Assembly (NCBI GenBank): GCA_009923475.1
Contig: RFTM01000056.1
Span: forward strand, 1 to 8,528
Direction of reading: 5' to 3'
DNA from: Gammaproteobacteria bacterium
GTDB taxonomy: Bacteria; Pseudomonadota; Gammaproteobacteria; Steroidobacterales; Steroidobacteraceae
DNA length: 8,528 nucleotides
This document shows, piece after piece, positions 1-7,028 of the stretch. Both the position numbers and the translations under genes were made by a program. Each line of letters starts with the position of its first letter. The first letter of the stretch is position 1. A model generated the notes under the pieces. It searched no databases. It was not told the origin of the DNA and was given only the letters and a program-made list of their open reading frames with translations.

Positions 1-483
<483 letters not shown>

Positions 484-506
484 CCGCGTCCAGGAGACCT
501 GCAGGC

Positions 507-2537
507 ATGTTCAAGAAGATCCTCATCGCCAACCGCGGCGAGATCGCCTGTCGCGTCATCAAGACGGCGCGCCGCATGGGCATCAAGACGGTGGCCGTGT
601 ACTCGGAGGCCGACAAGGACGCGCGGCACGTCGAACTCGCCGACGAGGCGGTGCTGATCGGGCCCGCGCCCTCGCGCGAGTCCTACCTCGTGCAGGACCG
701 CATCATCGAGGCCTGCCGGCAGACCGGCGCCGAGGCGGTGCATCCGGGCTACGGCTTCCTGTCCGAGAACGCGGAGTTCTCGCGGCGCGTCGAGGAGGCG
801 GGCATCGTCTTCATCGGCCCGAAGCACGGCTCCATCGCCGCGATGGGCGACAAGATCGCCTCCAAGGCGCTCGCCGCCAAGGCGGGCGTCAGCACCATCC
901 CGGGCTGGAACGACCCGATCGAGACGCCCGAGCGGGCGGTCGAGATCGCCAAGGGCATCGGCTACCCGGTGATGATCAAGGCGAGCGCGGGCGGCGGCGG
1001 CAAGGGCTTGCGCGTCGCCCGGGACGACAAGGAGGCCTTCGAGGGCTTCAGCTCCTGCCGCAACGAGGCGCGCAACAGCTTCGGCGACGACCGCGTCTTC
1101 ATCGAGAAGTTCGTCGAGGAGCCGCGCCACATCGAGATCCAGGTGCTCGGCGACGGGCACGGCAACTGCCTCTACCTCTGGGAGCGCGAGTGCTCGATAC
1201 AGCGCCGCCACCAGAAGGTGATCGAGGAGGCGCCCAGCCCCTTCCTCGACGACAAGGTCCGCAAGGCCATGGGCGAGCAGGCGGTCGCGCTCGCGAAGGC
1301 CGTGGACTACCAGAGCGCCGGCACGGTCGAGTTCGTGGTCGGCAAGGACAAGTCCTTCTACTTCCTCGAGATGAACACCCGCCTGCAGGTGGAGCACCCG
1401 GTCACCGAGTGCATCACCGGGCTCGACCTCGTCGAGCAGATGATCCGGGTCGCCGCCGGCGAGAAGCTCGCCTTCAAGCAGAAGGACATCAAGCGCGAGG
1501 GCTGGGCGATCGAGTGCCGCATCAACGCCGAGGACCCGTTCCGCAACTTCCTGCCCTCGACCGGACGGCTCGTGAAGTACCGGCCGCCGATGCAGAACAT
1601 GGAGGCGGCGCAGCCGGTCCCTGACGGCGGCGGCGTGCGCGTCGACACCGGCGTGTACGAGGGCGGCGAGATCCCGATGTTCTACGACTCGATGATCGCC
1701 AAGCTGATCGTGCACGGCCGCGACCGCGCCGACGCGATCGCGCGCATGCGCGAGGCGCTCAACGGCTTCGTGATCCGCGGCATCTCGAGCAACATCCCCT
1801 TCCAGGCGGCGTTGCTCGCGCATCCGCGCTTCATGGCGGGCGACTTCAACACCGGGTTCATCGCCGAGCAGTACCCGAAGGGCTTCACCAGCGCCTCCGT
1901 GGCGCACGACGAGCCCGGCTTCCTGCTGTCGCTCGCCGCCGTGTCGCAGCGCCGCGTGCGCGAGCGCGCGGCGACGCTCACCGGCCAGCGCCGCCACCGC
2001 GAGGTCCGCATCCGCGAGGACTTCGTGGTGGTGCTGACGGACGAGACCGGACGCCGCGACCAGATCCCGGTCAAGGTGCGGCCGCAGGGCCCGATGTTCC
2101 ACGTCACCATCGCGGGCCAGACGCACGAGGTCGCCTTCGAGGACAACCTGCGCGACATCGCGGTGCACGGTTCCTTCGACGGCCGGCCGTTCTGCGCGCA
2201 GATCGAGCGCATCGGGCTCGGCTTCCGCATCTCGCACAACGGCGCGTCGCTGTTCGCGCGCGTGTTCTCGCCGCGCCAGGCGGAGCTCGAGGCGCTGATG
2301 CCGTTCAAGGCGCCGCCCGACCTCTCGAAGGTGCTGTTGTCGCCGATGCCGGGCCTGCTGGTGGACGTCGCGGTGCAGCCGGGCCAGACCGTGCGCGCCG
2401 GCGAGAAGCTCGCCGCCATCGAGGCGATGAAGATGGAGAACATCCTGTTCGCCGCGCAGGACTGCGTCGTCGCCGAGGTGCTCGCGGGCAAGGGCGACAG
2501 CCTGGCGGTCGACCAGGTGATCATGAAGTTCCAGTGA
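507..2537 (+). CDS. pccA: Propionyl-CoA carboxylase alpha subunit (biotin carboxylase + biotin carrier)
   Basis: The 676-residue product carboxylates its own biotin with ATP and bicarbonate and passes the carboxyl group to PccB. The order is biotin carboxylase N-domain ([14 protein letters not shown] start), ATP-grasp with GGGGKG at 162-167, catalytic [10 protein letters not shown] at 288-297 (E288, R292 and E296 in the same positions as in E. coli biotin carboxylase), biotin carboxylase C-domain to about 450, a PCC-type BT linker of about 500-600, and a biotinyl domain with AMKM. K642 is the biotin lysine, 34 residues from the C-terminus, as is usual. The ATG at 507 is chosen because AGGAG lies at 492-496 and the protein begins exactly where homologues begin. 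The reading frame extends upstream to 114, but that part overlaps pccB and is spurious. The central region closely resembles human PCCA from memory. It is cotranscribed with pccB and the VOC gene. Confidence 0.95.
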   Translation: MFKKILIANRGEIACRVIKTARRMGIKTVAVYSEADKDARHVELADEAVLIGPAPSRESYLVQDRIIEACRQTGAEAVHPGYGFLSENAEFSRRVEEAGIVFIGPKHGSIAAMGDKIASKALAAKAGVSTIPGWNDPIETPERAVEIAKGIGYPVMIKASAGGGGKGLRVARDDKEAFEGFSSCRNEARNSFGDDRVFIEKFVEEPRHIEIQVLGDGHGNCLYLWERECSIQRRHQKVIEEAPSPFLDDKVRKAMGEQAVALAKAVDYQSAGTVEFVVGKDKSFYFLEMNTRLQVEHPVTECITGLDLVEQMIRVAAGEKLAFKQKDIKREGWAIECRINAEDPFRNFLPSTGRLVKYRPPMQNMEAAQPVPDGGGVRVDTGVYEGGEIPMFYDSMIAKLIVHGRDRADAIARMREALNGFVIRGISSNIPFQAALLAHPRFMAGDFNTGFIAEQYPKGFTSASVAHDEPGFLLSLAAVSQRRVRERAATLTGQRRHREVRIREDFVVVLTDETGRRDQIPVKVRPQGPMFHVTIAGQTHEVAFEDNLRDIAVHGSFDGRPFCAQIERIGLGFRISHNGASLFARVFSPRQAELEALMPFKAPPDLSKVLLSPMPGLLVDVAVQPGQTVRAGEKLAAIEAMKMENILFAAQDCVVAEVLAGKGDSLAVDQVIMKFQ

Positions 2538-2547
2538 GGCGCGCCCG

Positions 2548-3027
2548 ATGACGCAGCAGCAGGCAAGGCCGTTCCGCGTGCTCGGCATCCAGCAGGTCGC
2601 GATCGGCGGCCCCGACAAGTCGCGCCTGCGCCGGCTTTGGGTCGACATGCTCGGGCTCGAGGTCACCGGGCATTTCCGCAGCGAGCGCGAGAACGTCGAC
2701 GAGGACATCTGCTCGATGGGGCAGGGCGCGCACCGCGTCGAGGTCGACCTCATGGAGCCGATCGATCCGCAGGGCAAGCCTGCCGTGCATGCGACGCCGC
2801 TCAACCACATCGGCCTCTGGATCGACGACCTGCCGACGGCGGTCGAGTGGCTCACTAAGCAGGGCGTGCGCTTCGCGCCGGGCGGCATCCGCAAGGGCGC
2901 CGCAGGCCACGACATCTGCTTCCTTCACCCGAAGGCGAACGACGAGTTCCCGATCGCGGGCGAGGGCGTGCTCGTGGAGCTCGTACAGGCGCCGCCCGAG
3001 GTGATCGAGGCGCTCGGCGGCCGCTGA
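2548..3027 (+). CDS. VOC-superfamily metalloprotein, candidate methylmalonyl-CoA epimerase
   Basis: This 159-residue cytoplasmic protein has two VOC (glyoxalase/epimerase fold) beta-alpha-beta-beta-beta modules, at about 8-70 and 84-147. Likely metal ligands sit at the usual four positions: Q16 (or Q15) in [10 protein letters not shown]67 in VDLMEP, H87 in [11 protein letters not shown] and E144 in VLVELVQAP. The first ligand is Gln, as in human glyoxalase I, instead of the His typical of methylmalonyl-CoA epimerases. Domain databases would probably call it lactoylglutathione lyase-like or plain VOC. It starts 10 bp after pccA, with GAGG overlapping the pccA stop as a modest ribosome site. 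Epimerisation of (S)- to (R)-methylmalonyl-CoA is the next step after PCC, so context favours an epimerase. That is inference. The fold is well supported; the function is not. Confidence 0.85.
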   Translation: MTQQQARPFRVLGIQQVAIGGPDKSRLRRLWVDMLGLEVTGHFRSERENVDEDICSMGQGAHRVEVDLMEPIDPQGKPAVHATPLNHIGLWIDDLPTAVEWLTKQGVRFAPGGIRKGAAGHDICFLHPKANDEFPIAGEGVLVELVQAPPEVIEALGGR

Positions 3028-3039
3028 GCGCGCCTCAGC
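3023..3039. terminator. Small inverted repeat between convergent genes, possible bidirectional terminator stem
   Basis: GCTGAG at 3023-3028 pairs with CTCAGC at 3034-3039 across a 5-nt loop (CGCGC). The stem contains both convergent stop codons: TGA of the VOC gene (3025-3027) and TGA of the DAK2-DegV gene (3035-3037 on the minus strand). No T-run follows on either side, so it is not a canonical intrinsic terminator. It may be only a coincidence of two TGA codons facing each other in GC-rich DNA. Confidence 0.25.
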
Positions 3040-4879
3040 CCTCGAGGCGCTGCACCGCGACGATGATCGTGCCCGGGCCGCCGTGCACGCCGATGGCGGC
3101 GCCCATGTCCGTGAAGTCGCAGCGCTCGACGACGCCGGGCGGCAGCGCCGCCAACAGCAGTTCCTTGAACTTCCGCCCCGCTTCCGGGCGGTCCGCATGC
3201 CCGACGATCAGGCGCAGCTTCGCCTGCGTTCCGCCGGTGGCCCGCCGCGCCACGTAGCGCGCGAAGCGCTCGATGCGGCGGTGGTTGCCGATCAGGCCGC
3301 CGCCCGCCTTGACGCGGCCGTCCGGGAAGGTCCGCAGGATCACGTTGAGCCGCAGCCAGCGGGCGATCCGTCCGACCACCGCGGGGACGCGGCCGCCGCG
3401 CACCGCGAAGTCCACGCGCTCCAGCATCGCGAAGGTGAAGGTGCGCGTGCGGGCCTCGGTCGCGACGGCCATGACCTCCTCGAAAGACCGGCCCGCGGCG
3501 GCGGCCTCCGCGGCGGCGATGGTCACCAGCGCCTCGCCCACCGAGGCGTTGAGGCTGTCGACCACGCCGACCTTGCGGCCCTCGGCGCTCACGCGCTGCG
3601 CGGCGAGCACGGCGGCGTTGTAGGTGCCGCTGTGCCGCGCCGTGAGGTTGACGGAGACGATGGACTCGAAGTGCGAGGCCAGGAACTCGTAGATGCGGCG
3701 GAAGTCGCCGGGCGGGGGCTGCGAGGTCTTGGGGTGGTCGGGGTTGCGCGCGAGCTCGTCGTAGAACTCGCCGGAGGTCATGCTGACCTTGTCGAGGTAG
3801 GAGACGCCGCCGAAGTGGATGCGCGCGGCGACCATGTGGATGCCGAGGCGCTCGGCGGCGTCCTCCGGCAGGTCGCTGCCCGAGTCGGTGACCACGACCA
3901 CGCGCTGCGCGCGGCGATGGTGGGTCGCGCCCTGCTGCATGCGCATGTCATCGGCCTTCTGACCCTGCACGGTGCCGAAACCGCCCGCGAGGCGGAACAC
4001 GGCCTCGGGATCGTCGCAGTGGATGTGGATCTTGGCTTTGCGCGTGCTGCCGCTGACCACGACGCTCGCGCCGGCCGTGCCCATCGTCTCGCGCAGCGCG
4101 CGCAGCTCGATGACGCCGCCTTCCTCGGCGACGACCAGGCATTCGGTGCAGAAACGGAAGTCCTGGTCGGCCGCGACGGGCGCGGCCTCGGCCATCGACT
4201 CCTCGCCCGCGTGCACCGGCGCGCGCGCGACCGACAGCTCGCCGGTCTGCAGCCAGCGCAGCATGCCCTCCAGCACCTCGACGAAGCCGAGCGCGCCCGC
4301 GTCCACCACGCCGGCGGCGCGCAGCTCCTCGAGCTGGCCGCGGGTGCCCTCGAGCGCGGCGCGCACGCGCGACATCGCGCGCTCGAACAGCGTCGCGTAG
4401 TCCGGCGCGGCCTTCTCCGCGCGCAGCGCCTCGGCGAAGGCGCGCAGCACCGTGAGGATGGTGCCCTCGCGCGGTTGCTGCAACGCGTCGCGGGCGTAGG
4501 CCGCGCCGGCGCCCACGGCGGCGACGAACCCCTCGATGCCGAGCCTCGCGCGTTGCGCCGCGCCGTCGCCGAGACCGAGCAGGAACTGCGCGAGGATCGC
4601 GCCCGAGTTGCCGCGCGCGCCGTCGAGCGCGGCATCCGCAGCGCGGGCGAGCAGCTTGCCGGCATCGGGCTGCGGCTCGCGGTCGAGGGCGGCGAGCACC
4701 GCCGCGAGCGTCATCGACATGTTGGTGCCGGTGTCGCCGTCCGGCACCGGGAAGACGTTGATCTTGTTGAGATGGTCGGTCTGTTCGAACAGCCGGTAGA
4801 TGCCGGCGCGCAGCAGCTCGGCGAGCTGCAGGCCGTCGAGTTCGTCGATCGGTGCGGAGGCCACGCGGACGCCGTTCAT
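3035..4879 (-). CDS. DAK2-DegV fusion, putative single-chain fatty acid kinase (FakA-FakB like)
   Basis: The 614-residue protein joins two halves normally separate in Gram-positive fatty acid kinase. Residues about 10-215 are a DAK2/DhaL ATP-binding domain with the Mg-ATP motif PDGDTGTNM at 46-54, GARGNSG at 87-93 and VVDAGALGFVEVLEGM at 191-206. Residues about 238-320 match the FakA middle domain, with FCTE (C244) and IHIH (H285, H287). Residues about 326-612 are a DegV/FakB fatty-acid-binding domain with TDSGSDL (331-337), KTSQP (384-388), HSGTY (416-420) and GVHGGPGT (597-604, H599); these are the usual acyl-carboxylate contacts. The FakA C-terminal domain is absent and the DegV domain takes its place. 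Predicted activity is ATP-dependent formation of acyl-phosphate from a bound fatty acid. The domains are clear; the activity is inferred. The ATG at 4879 lies 3 bp after the gspB stop, with no Shine-Dalgarno sequence visible, so translation is probably coupled to gspB. Confidence 0.9.
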   Translation of the reverse strand: MNGVRVASAPIDELDGLQLAELLRAGIYRLFEQTDHLNKINVFPVPDGDTGTNMSMTLAAVLAALDREPQPDAGKLLARAADAALDGARGNSGAILAQFLLGLGDGAAQRARLGIEGFVAAVGAGAAYARDALQQPREGTILTVLRAFAEALRAEKAAPDYATLFERAMSRVRAALEGTRGQLEELRAAGVVDAGALGFVEVLEGMLRWLQTGELSVARAPVHAGEESMAEAAPVAADQDFRFCTECLVVAEEGGVIELRALRETMGTAGASVVVSGSTRKAKIHIHCDDPEAVFRLAGGFGTVQGQKADDMRMQQGATHHRRAQRVVVVTDSGSDLPEDAAERLGIHMVAARIHFGGVSYLDKVSMTSGEFYDELARNPDHPKTSQPPPGDFRRIYEFLASHFESIVSVNLTARHSGTYNAAVLAAQRVSAEGRKVGVVDSLNASVGEALVTIAAAEAAAAGRSFEEVMAVATEARTRTFTFAMLERVDFAVRGGRVPAVVGRIARWLRLNVILRTFPDGRVKAGGGLIGNHRRIERFARYVARRATGGTQAKLRLIVGHADRPEAGRKFKELLLAALPPGVVERCDFTDMGAAIGVHGGPGTIIVAVQRLEG

Positions 4880-4882
4880 GGG

Positions 4883-5518
4883 TCAGGGCTCGAGCGGGAC
4901 CTTGAAGGCGCTGCCGCGATGGTCGAGCACCACGCCATCGGCCTCGATGCGCTCGACGCGCAGCCCGTCGGCGGCCACATCACCCTCGCGCAGGCGTTGG
5001 CCGTTGAGGAACACGAAGCGCTTGGCGGGATCGGCATCGTAGACGTGCAGCGAGACCTGCACCTCAGGTACCGCGCCGCCTGCGGCCAGCAGGTCGTCAC
5101 GCGTGCGCGCGGGTGGCACCGCGACCGGCGCGGCGGGCGCCACGTTGCTGGATGCGGTGCCGACGGGCGTCGTCGGGCCGGATGACGCCGCAGACGGCGC
5201 CGACGGGATCGGCGTCATGGGCGGCGTGCCGGCCGGCGCGGCGGGCATCGGTGCGGGCATCGTCGCGGGCGGCGGTGCGCTGGCCATGGCGGGCGCGGTG
5301 ACCGTGGTCGCGGGCGGCGCCGCGATCGCGCTGCGCTCGCCGCGCAACAGCACGTAGAGCAGCACCAGCAGGTTCAGGCCCAGCAGCAGTCCGAGCGCGA
5401 GGAACCACGCCGGGAAGCGGCGTCGGGTGGGCGCCGGACGCGCGTCGAACATCGCGGGATGTTCCTGGCGCAGGCGCGCGTTCTCGGACTTGCGGAGCGC
5501 ATCGAGGATGAATGACAT
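4883..5518 (-). CDS. gspB: Type II secretion accessory protein GspB
   Basis: The 211-residue inner-membrane protein is anchored by one N-terminal helix. It begins with MSFILDALRKSE, the hallmark N-terminus of GspB/ExeB proteins, followed by a short basic stretch (R32-R34) and a membrane segment at about 37-58. A low-complexity Ala/Pro/Thr linker of about 64-137 spans the periplasm, and the GspB C-terminal domain occupies about 148-210 (LNGQRLREGDV, then DGLRVERIEADGVVLDHRG). In Aeromonas, ExeB with ExeA helps assemble the secretin through the peptidoglycan. No gspA or secretin gene is in this window, so the rest of the system must lie elsewhere. The start is fixed by the conserved MSFILDAL; the ribosome site is poor. 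It is the first gene of a two-gene unit with the DAK2-DegV gene and is divergent from the PPTase gene. Confidence 0.87.
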   Translation of the reverse strand: MSFILDALRKSENARLRQEHPAMFDARPAPTRRRFPAWFLALGLLLGLNLLVLLYVLLRGERSAIAAPPATTVTAPAMASAPPPATMPAPMPAAPAGTPPMTPIPSAPSAASSGPTTPVGTASSNVAPAAPVAVPPARTRDDLLAAGGAVPEVQVSLHVYDADPAKRFVFLNGQRLREGDVAADGLRVERIEADGVVLDHRGSAFKVPLEP

Positions 5519-5583
5519 GACGACTGCGGCGGCGGCCGCCGCTCCCCCTTTTTTGGTGCCGTTCCGATCGACGCGGGCGAGTA
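5519..5583. promoter_or_regulatory. Divergent intergenic region between gspB and the PPTase gene
   Basis: This is the only divergent gap in the window and should hold promoters for both directions. It contains a C5T6 tract at 5544-5554 (T6G-rich end 5549-5556), the most AT-rich patch nearby. For the plus strand a weak candidate promoter straddles the right edge: TTGCAC (5584-5589), 17 bp, CATAGT (5607-5612). This matches consensus at 3/6 and 4/6. If real, translation of the PPTase would have to start at or after GTG 5623. No convincing promoter was seen for gspB. Confidence 0.35.
5529..5542. repeat. 14-bp GC palindrome in the gspB leader
   Basis: GCGGCGGCCGCCGC is a perfect palindrome ending 10 nt before the gspB start codon in the minus-strand transcript. 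There it would fold over the place where a ribosome site is expected. In DNA this GC-rich such a palindrome can arise by chance. Its position and the lack of a nearby Shine-Dalgarno sequence are the only reasons to list it. Confidence 0.3.
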
Positions 5584-6396
5584 TTGCACGGCCGGGGCGT
5601 GCGCGGCATAGTCCGGCGCATCGTGCACTCCAGCGCCCACAGTTGGCCGCGGCAGCCGCTGCCGGCGGTCGGGCCGGCAGCCGTCGATCCCCCGCCGCGC
5701 GGCGATGCCGGCGTGGCGCTCTGGCTCGCCCGGCTCGACGATTTCGACCCCGATATGCTCGCGCCCTCGCTGGATGCCATCGATCAGGGTCGTGCCTCGC
5801 AGATCGCCGATCCCGGCGCCCGGCGGCGCTTCGTCGTCTCGCGCGGCCTGCTGCGTCGCCTGCTCGCCCCGCGCCTCGGCATCGCGCCTGAGGCGTTGCG
5901 GTTCGCGCTCTCGGCGCATGGCAAGCCGCAGCTCGACCCGGACGCCGCAGGGCGCGCCGCGCCGCAGTTCAACCTTTCGCACGCCGGTGGCTGGTGGCTG
6001 ATGGCGGTCGCCGACGGACCGGTGGGCGTCGATCTCGAGATGGCCGGTCGCAACGTGGATGCCGTGCGCATCGCGACGCGCGTGTTCACGCCGGGCGAGC
6101 AGGCGGCGCTGCGGCTCGCGGCCGGCGACGAGGCGGCTTCGCGCGCCGCATTCCTCGACTGCTGGACCCGCAAGGAGGCGCTGCTCAAGGCGCTGGGCAC
6201 CGGTTTCGCAGGCGGTGCGCAGGCGTTCCATGTCGGGCCGGGTCCGGGCGACACCCTCGTTCCCACGCCCGACGGCGCTTGCGCAGCGCTCCGGGTGCGT
6301 TCGCTCATGCTGCCGTTCGCGGCCCATGCCGCCATCGCGTGCCCGCCATCCGTCGCGCGTTTCGGACGCGCATGGCTGCAGGGAGACATCGCTTGA
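5584..6396 (+). CDS. Sfp-type 4'-phosphopantetheinyl transferase
   Basis: This enzyme transfers 4'-phosphopantetheine from CoA to a serine of acyl or peptidyl carrier proteins in the cytoplasm. Numbered from the TTG at 5584 (270 residues), the motifs are GKPQL (113-117), FNLSHAGGWWLMA (129-141), GVDLE (148-152, with D150 and E152 as Mg ligands), FTPGEQAAL (168-176) and WTRKEALLKALGTG (194-207). This is the order of Sfp/EntD-like PPTases rather than AcpS. The start is uncertain: there is no in-frame ATG before the domain and no clear ribosome site. GTG 5599, GTG 5623 (257 residues) and GTG 5713 (227 residues, nearest the usual Sfp-type length) are alternatives, and the Pro/Arg-rich first 40 residues look non-conserved. 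The 3' end overlaps the rhombosortase gene by 4 nt. No carrier-protein or NRPS/PKS gene is present, so the target cannot be named. Confidence 0.87.
   Translation: MHGRGVRGIVRRIVHSSAHSWPRQPLPAVGPAAVDPPPRGDAGVALWLARLDDFDPDMLAPSLDAIDQGRASQIADPGARRRFVVSRGLLRRLLAPRLGIAPEALRFALSAHGKPQLDPDAAGRAAPQFNLSHAGGWWLMAVADGPVGVDLEMAGRNVDAVRIATRVFTPGEQAALRLAAGDEAASRAAFLDCWTRKEALLKALGTGFAGGAQAFHVGPGPGDTLVPTPDGACAALRVRSLMLPFAAHAAIACPPSVARFGRAWLQGDIA
6380..6385 (+). promoter_or_regulatory. Ribosome binding site that sets the rhombosortase TTG start
   Basis: AGGGAG lies inside the 3' end of the PPTase gene, 7 nt before the TTG at 6393. It is the best Shine-Dalgarno match near this junction and is the reason for choosing TTG 6393 over GTG 6402. 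Confidence 0.6.
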
Positions 6397-7028
6397 AGCC
6401 CGTGCCGCAGCCCTCGTCCCGGCTCGACCGGCTGCGCGCGGCGACCGGCACCGACGGCGCATGGGGCATCGCCTTGCTCGTCGCCTGCGCGCTGCTGCTC
6501 GCGCTCGCCTCCGGCGGCGAGCCGCTGCAGCAGGCCTTGCGCTGGTCGCGCGGCGGCATCGCCGCGGGCGAGCATTGGCGCTGGGTCACCGGGCACTTCG
6601 TGCACCTCGACCTCGCGCACGCCGCGCTCAACGCCGCGGGGCTCGCGCTCGTCTGGGCGCTGTTCGCGCGCGTCTACACGCCGCGCCGCTGGCTGCTGAT
6701 CGCCTCGCTCGGCATCGCGGGCATCGACCTCGGTCTCTGGTGGCTCTCGGACATCGAGTGGTACGTGGGGCTCTCGGGGCTGCTCAACACGCTCGCCGCC
6801 GCCGGCATCGTGCGCGAGATCGTCGACGGCGACCGCATGGCTTGGGTCGTGGGCCTGCTCGGCCTCGCCAAGCTGGTGTCGGAGAACCTCTCCGGGCCGA
6901 TGCCCTTCATGCAGCCCGGCATCCCGGTGGTGCTCGATGCGCACCTCTACGGCGCGCTGGTCGGCATGGTCTGCGGGCTGGTGATGCGCCGCTCAACGCC
7001 GGTCGCGACGCAGGCCGCTGGCGCGTGA
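6393..7028 (+). CDS. rrtA: Rhombosortase (rhomboid-family intramembrane serine protease for GlyGly-CTERM proteins)
   Basis: The 211-residue multi-pass inner-membrane protein is a small rhomboid of the rhombosortase type. Visible features are a first helix at about 24-40, HWRWVTGHFVHLDLAHAALN at 61-80 (H68, H71, H76, N80; the rhomboid HxxxN-like loop and helix), the nucleophile motif GLSG at 126-129 (S128), and the partner histidine in DAHLYGALVG (H184). Rhombosortases cleave the C-terminal GlyGly-CTERM anchor of secreted proteins in gammaproteobacteria, and those proteins leave by type II secretion. The start is TTG 6393, in a TTGA overlap with the PPTase stop, backed by AGGGAG upstream; a longer in-frame extension back to 5994 lies inside the PPTase gene and is rejected. 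The 3' end overlaps dinB by 36 bp tail to tail. A generic rhomboid protease is the alternative. The GHFVH...H...N pattern, small size and nearby gspB favour rhombosortase. Confidence 0.85.
   Translation: MKPVPQPSSRLDRLRAATGTDGAWGIALLVACALLLALASGGEPLQQALRWSRGGIAAGEHWRWVTGHFVHLDLAHAALNAAGLALVWALFARVYTPRRWLLIASLGIAGIDLGLWWLSDIEWYVGLSGLLNTLAAAGIVREIVDGDRMAWVVGLLGLAKLVSENLSGPMPFMQPGIPVVLDAHLYGALVGMVCGLVMRRSTPVATQAAGA

Noticed and set aside
3083..5185. Long plus-strand open frame (about 700 codons) opposite the DAK2-DegV gene and the gspB end
   Set aside because: Its composition is biased to Arg, Ala, His, Gly and Asp with no motifs, while the minus strand encodes clear DAK2, DegV and GspB domains.
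5994..6392. Possible N-terminal extension of the rhombosortase by 133 codons
   Set aside because: It lies wholly inside the PPTase gene in another frame, reads as Arg/Gly-rich sequence, and the TTG at 6393 has a good ribosome site.
5374..6944. Minus-strand open frames opposite the PPTase and rhombosortase genes
   Set aside because: Arg/Pro/Ala-rich translations without motifs; the plus strand carries well-conserved PPTase and rhomboid motifs.
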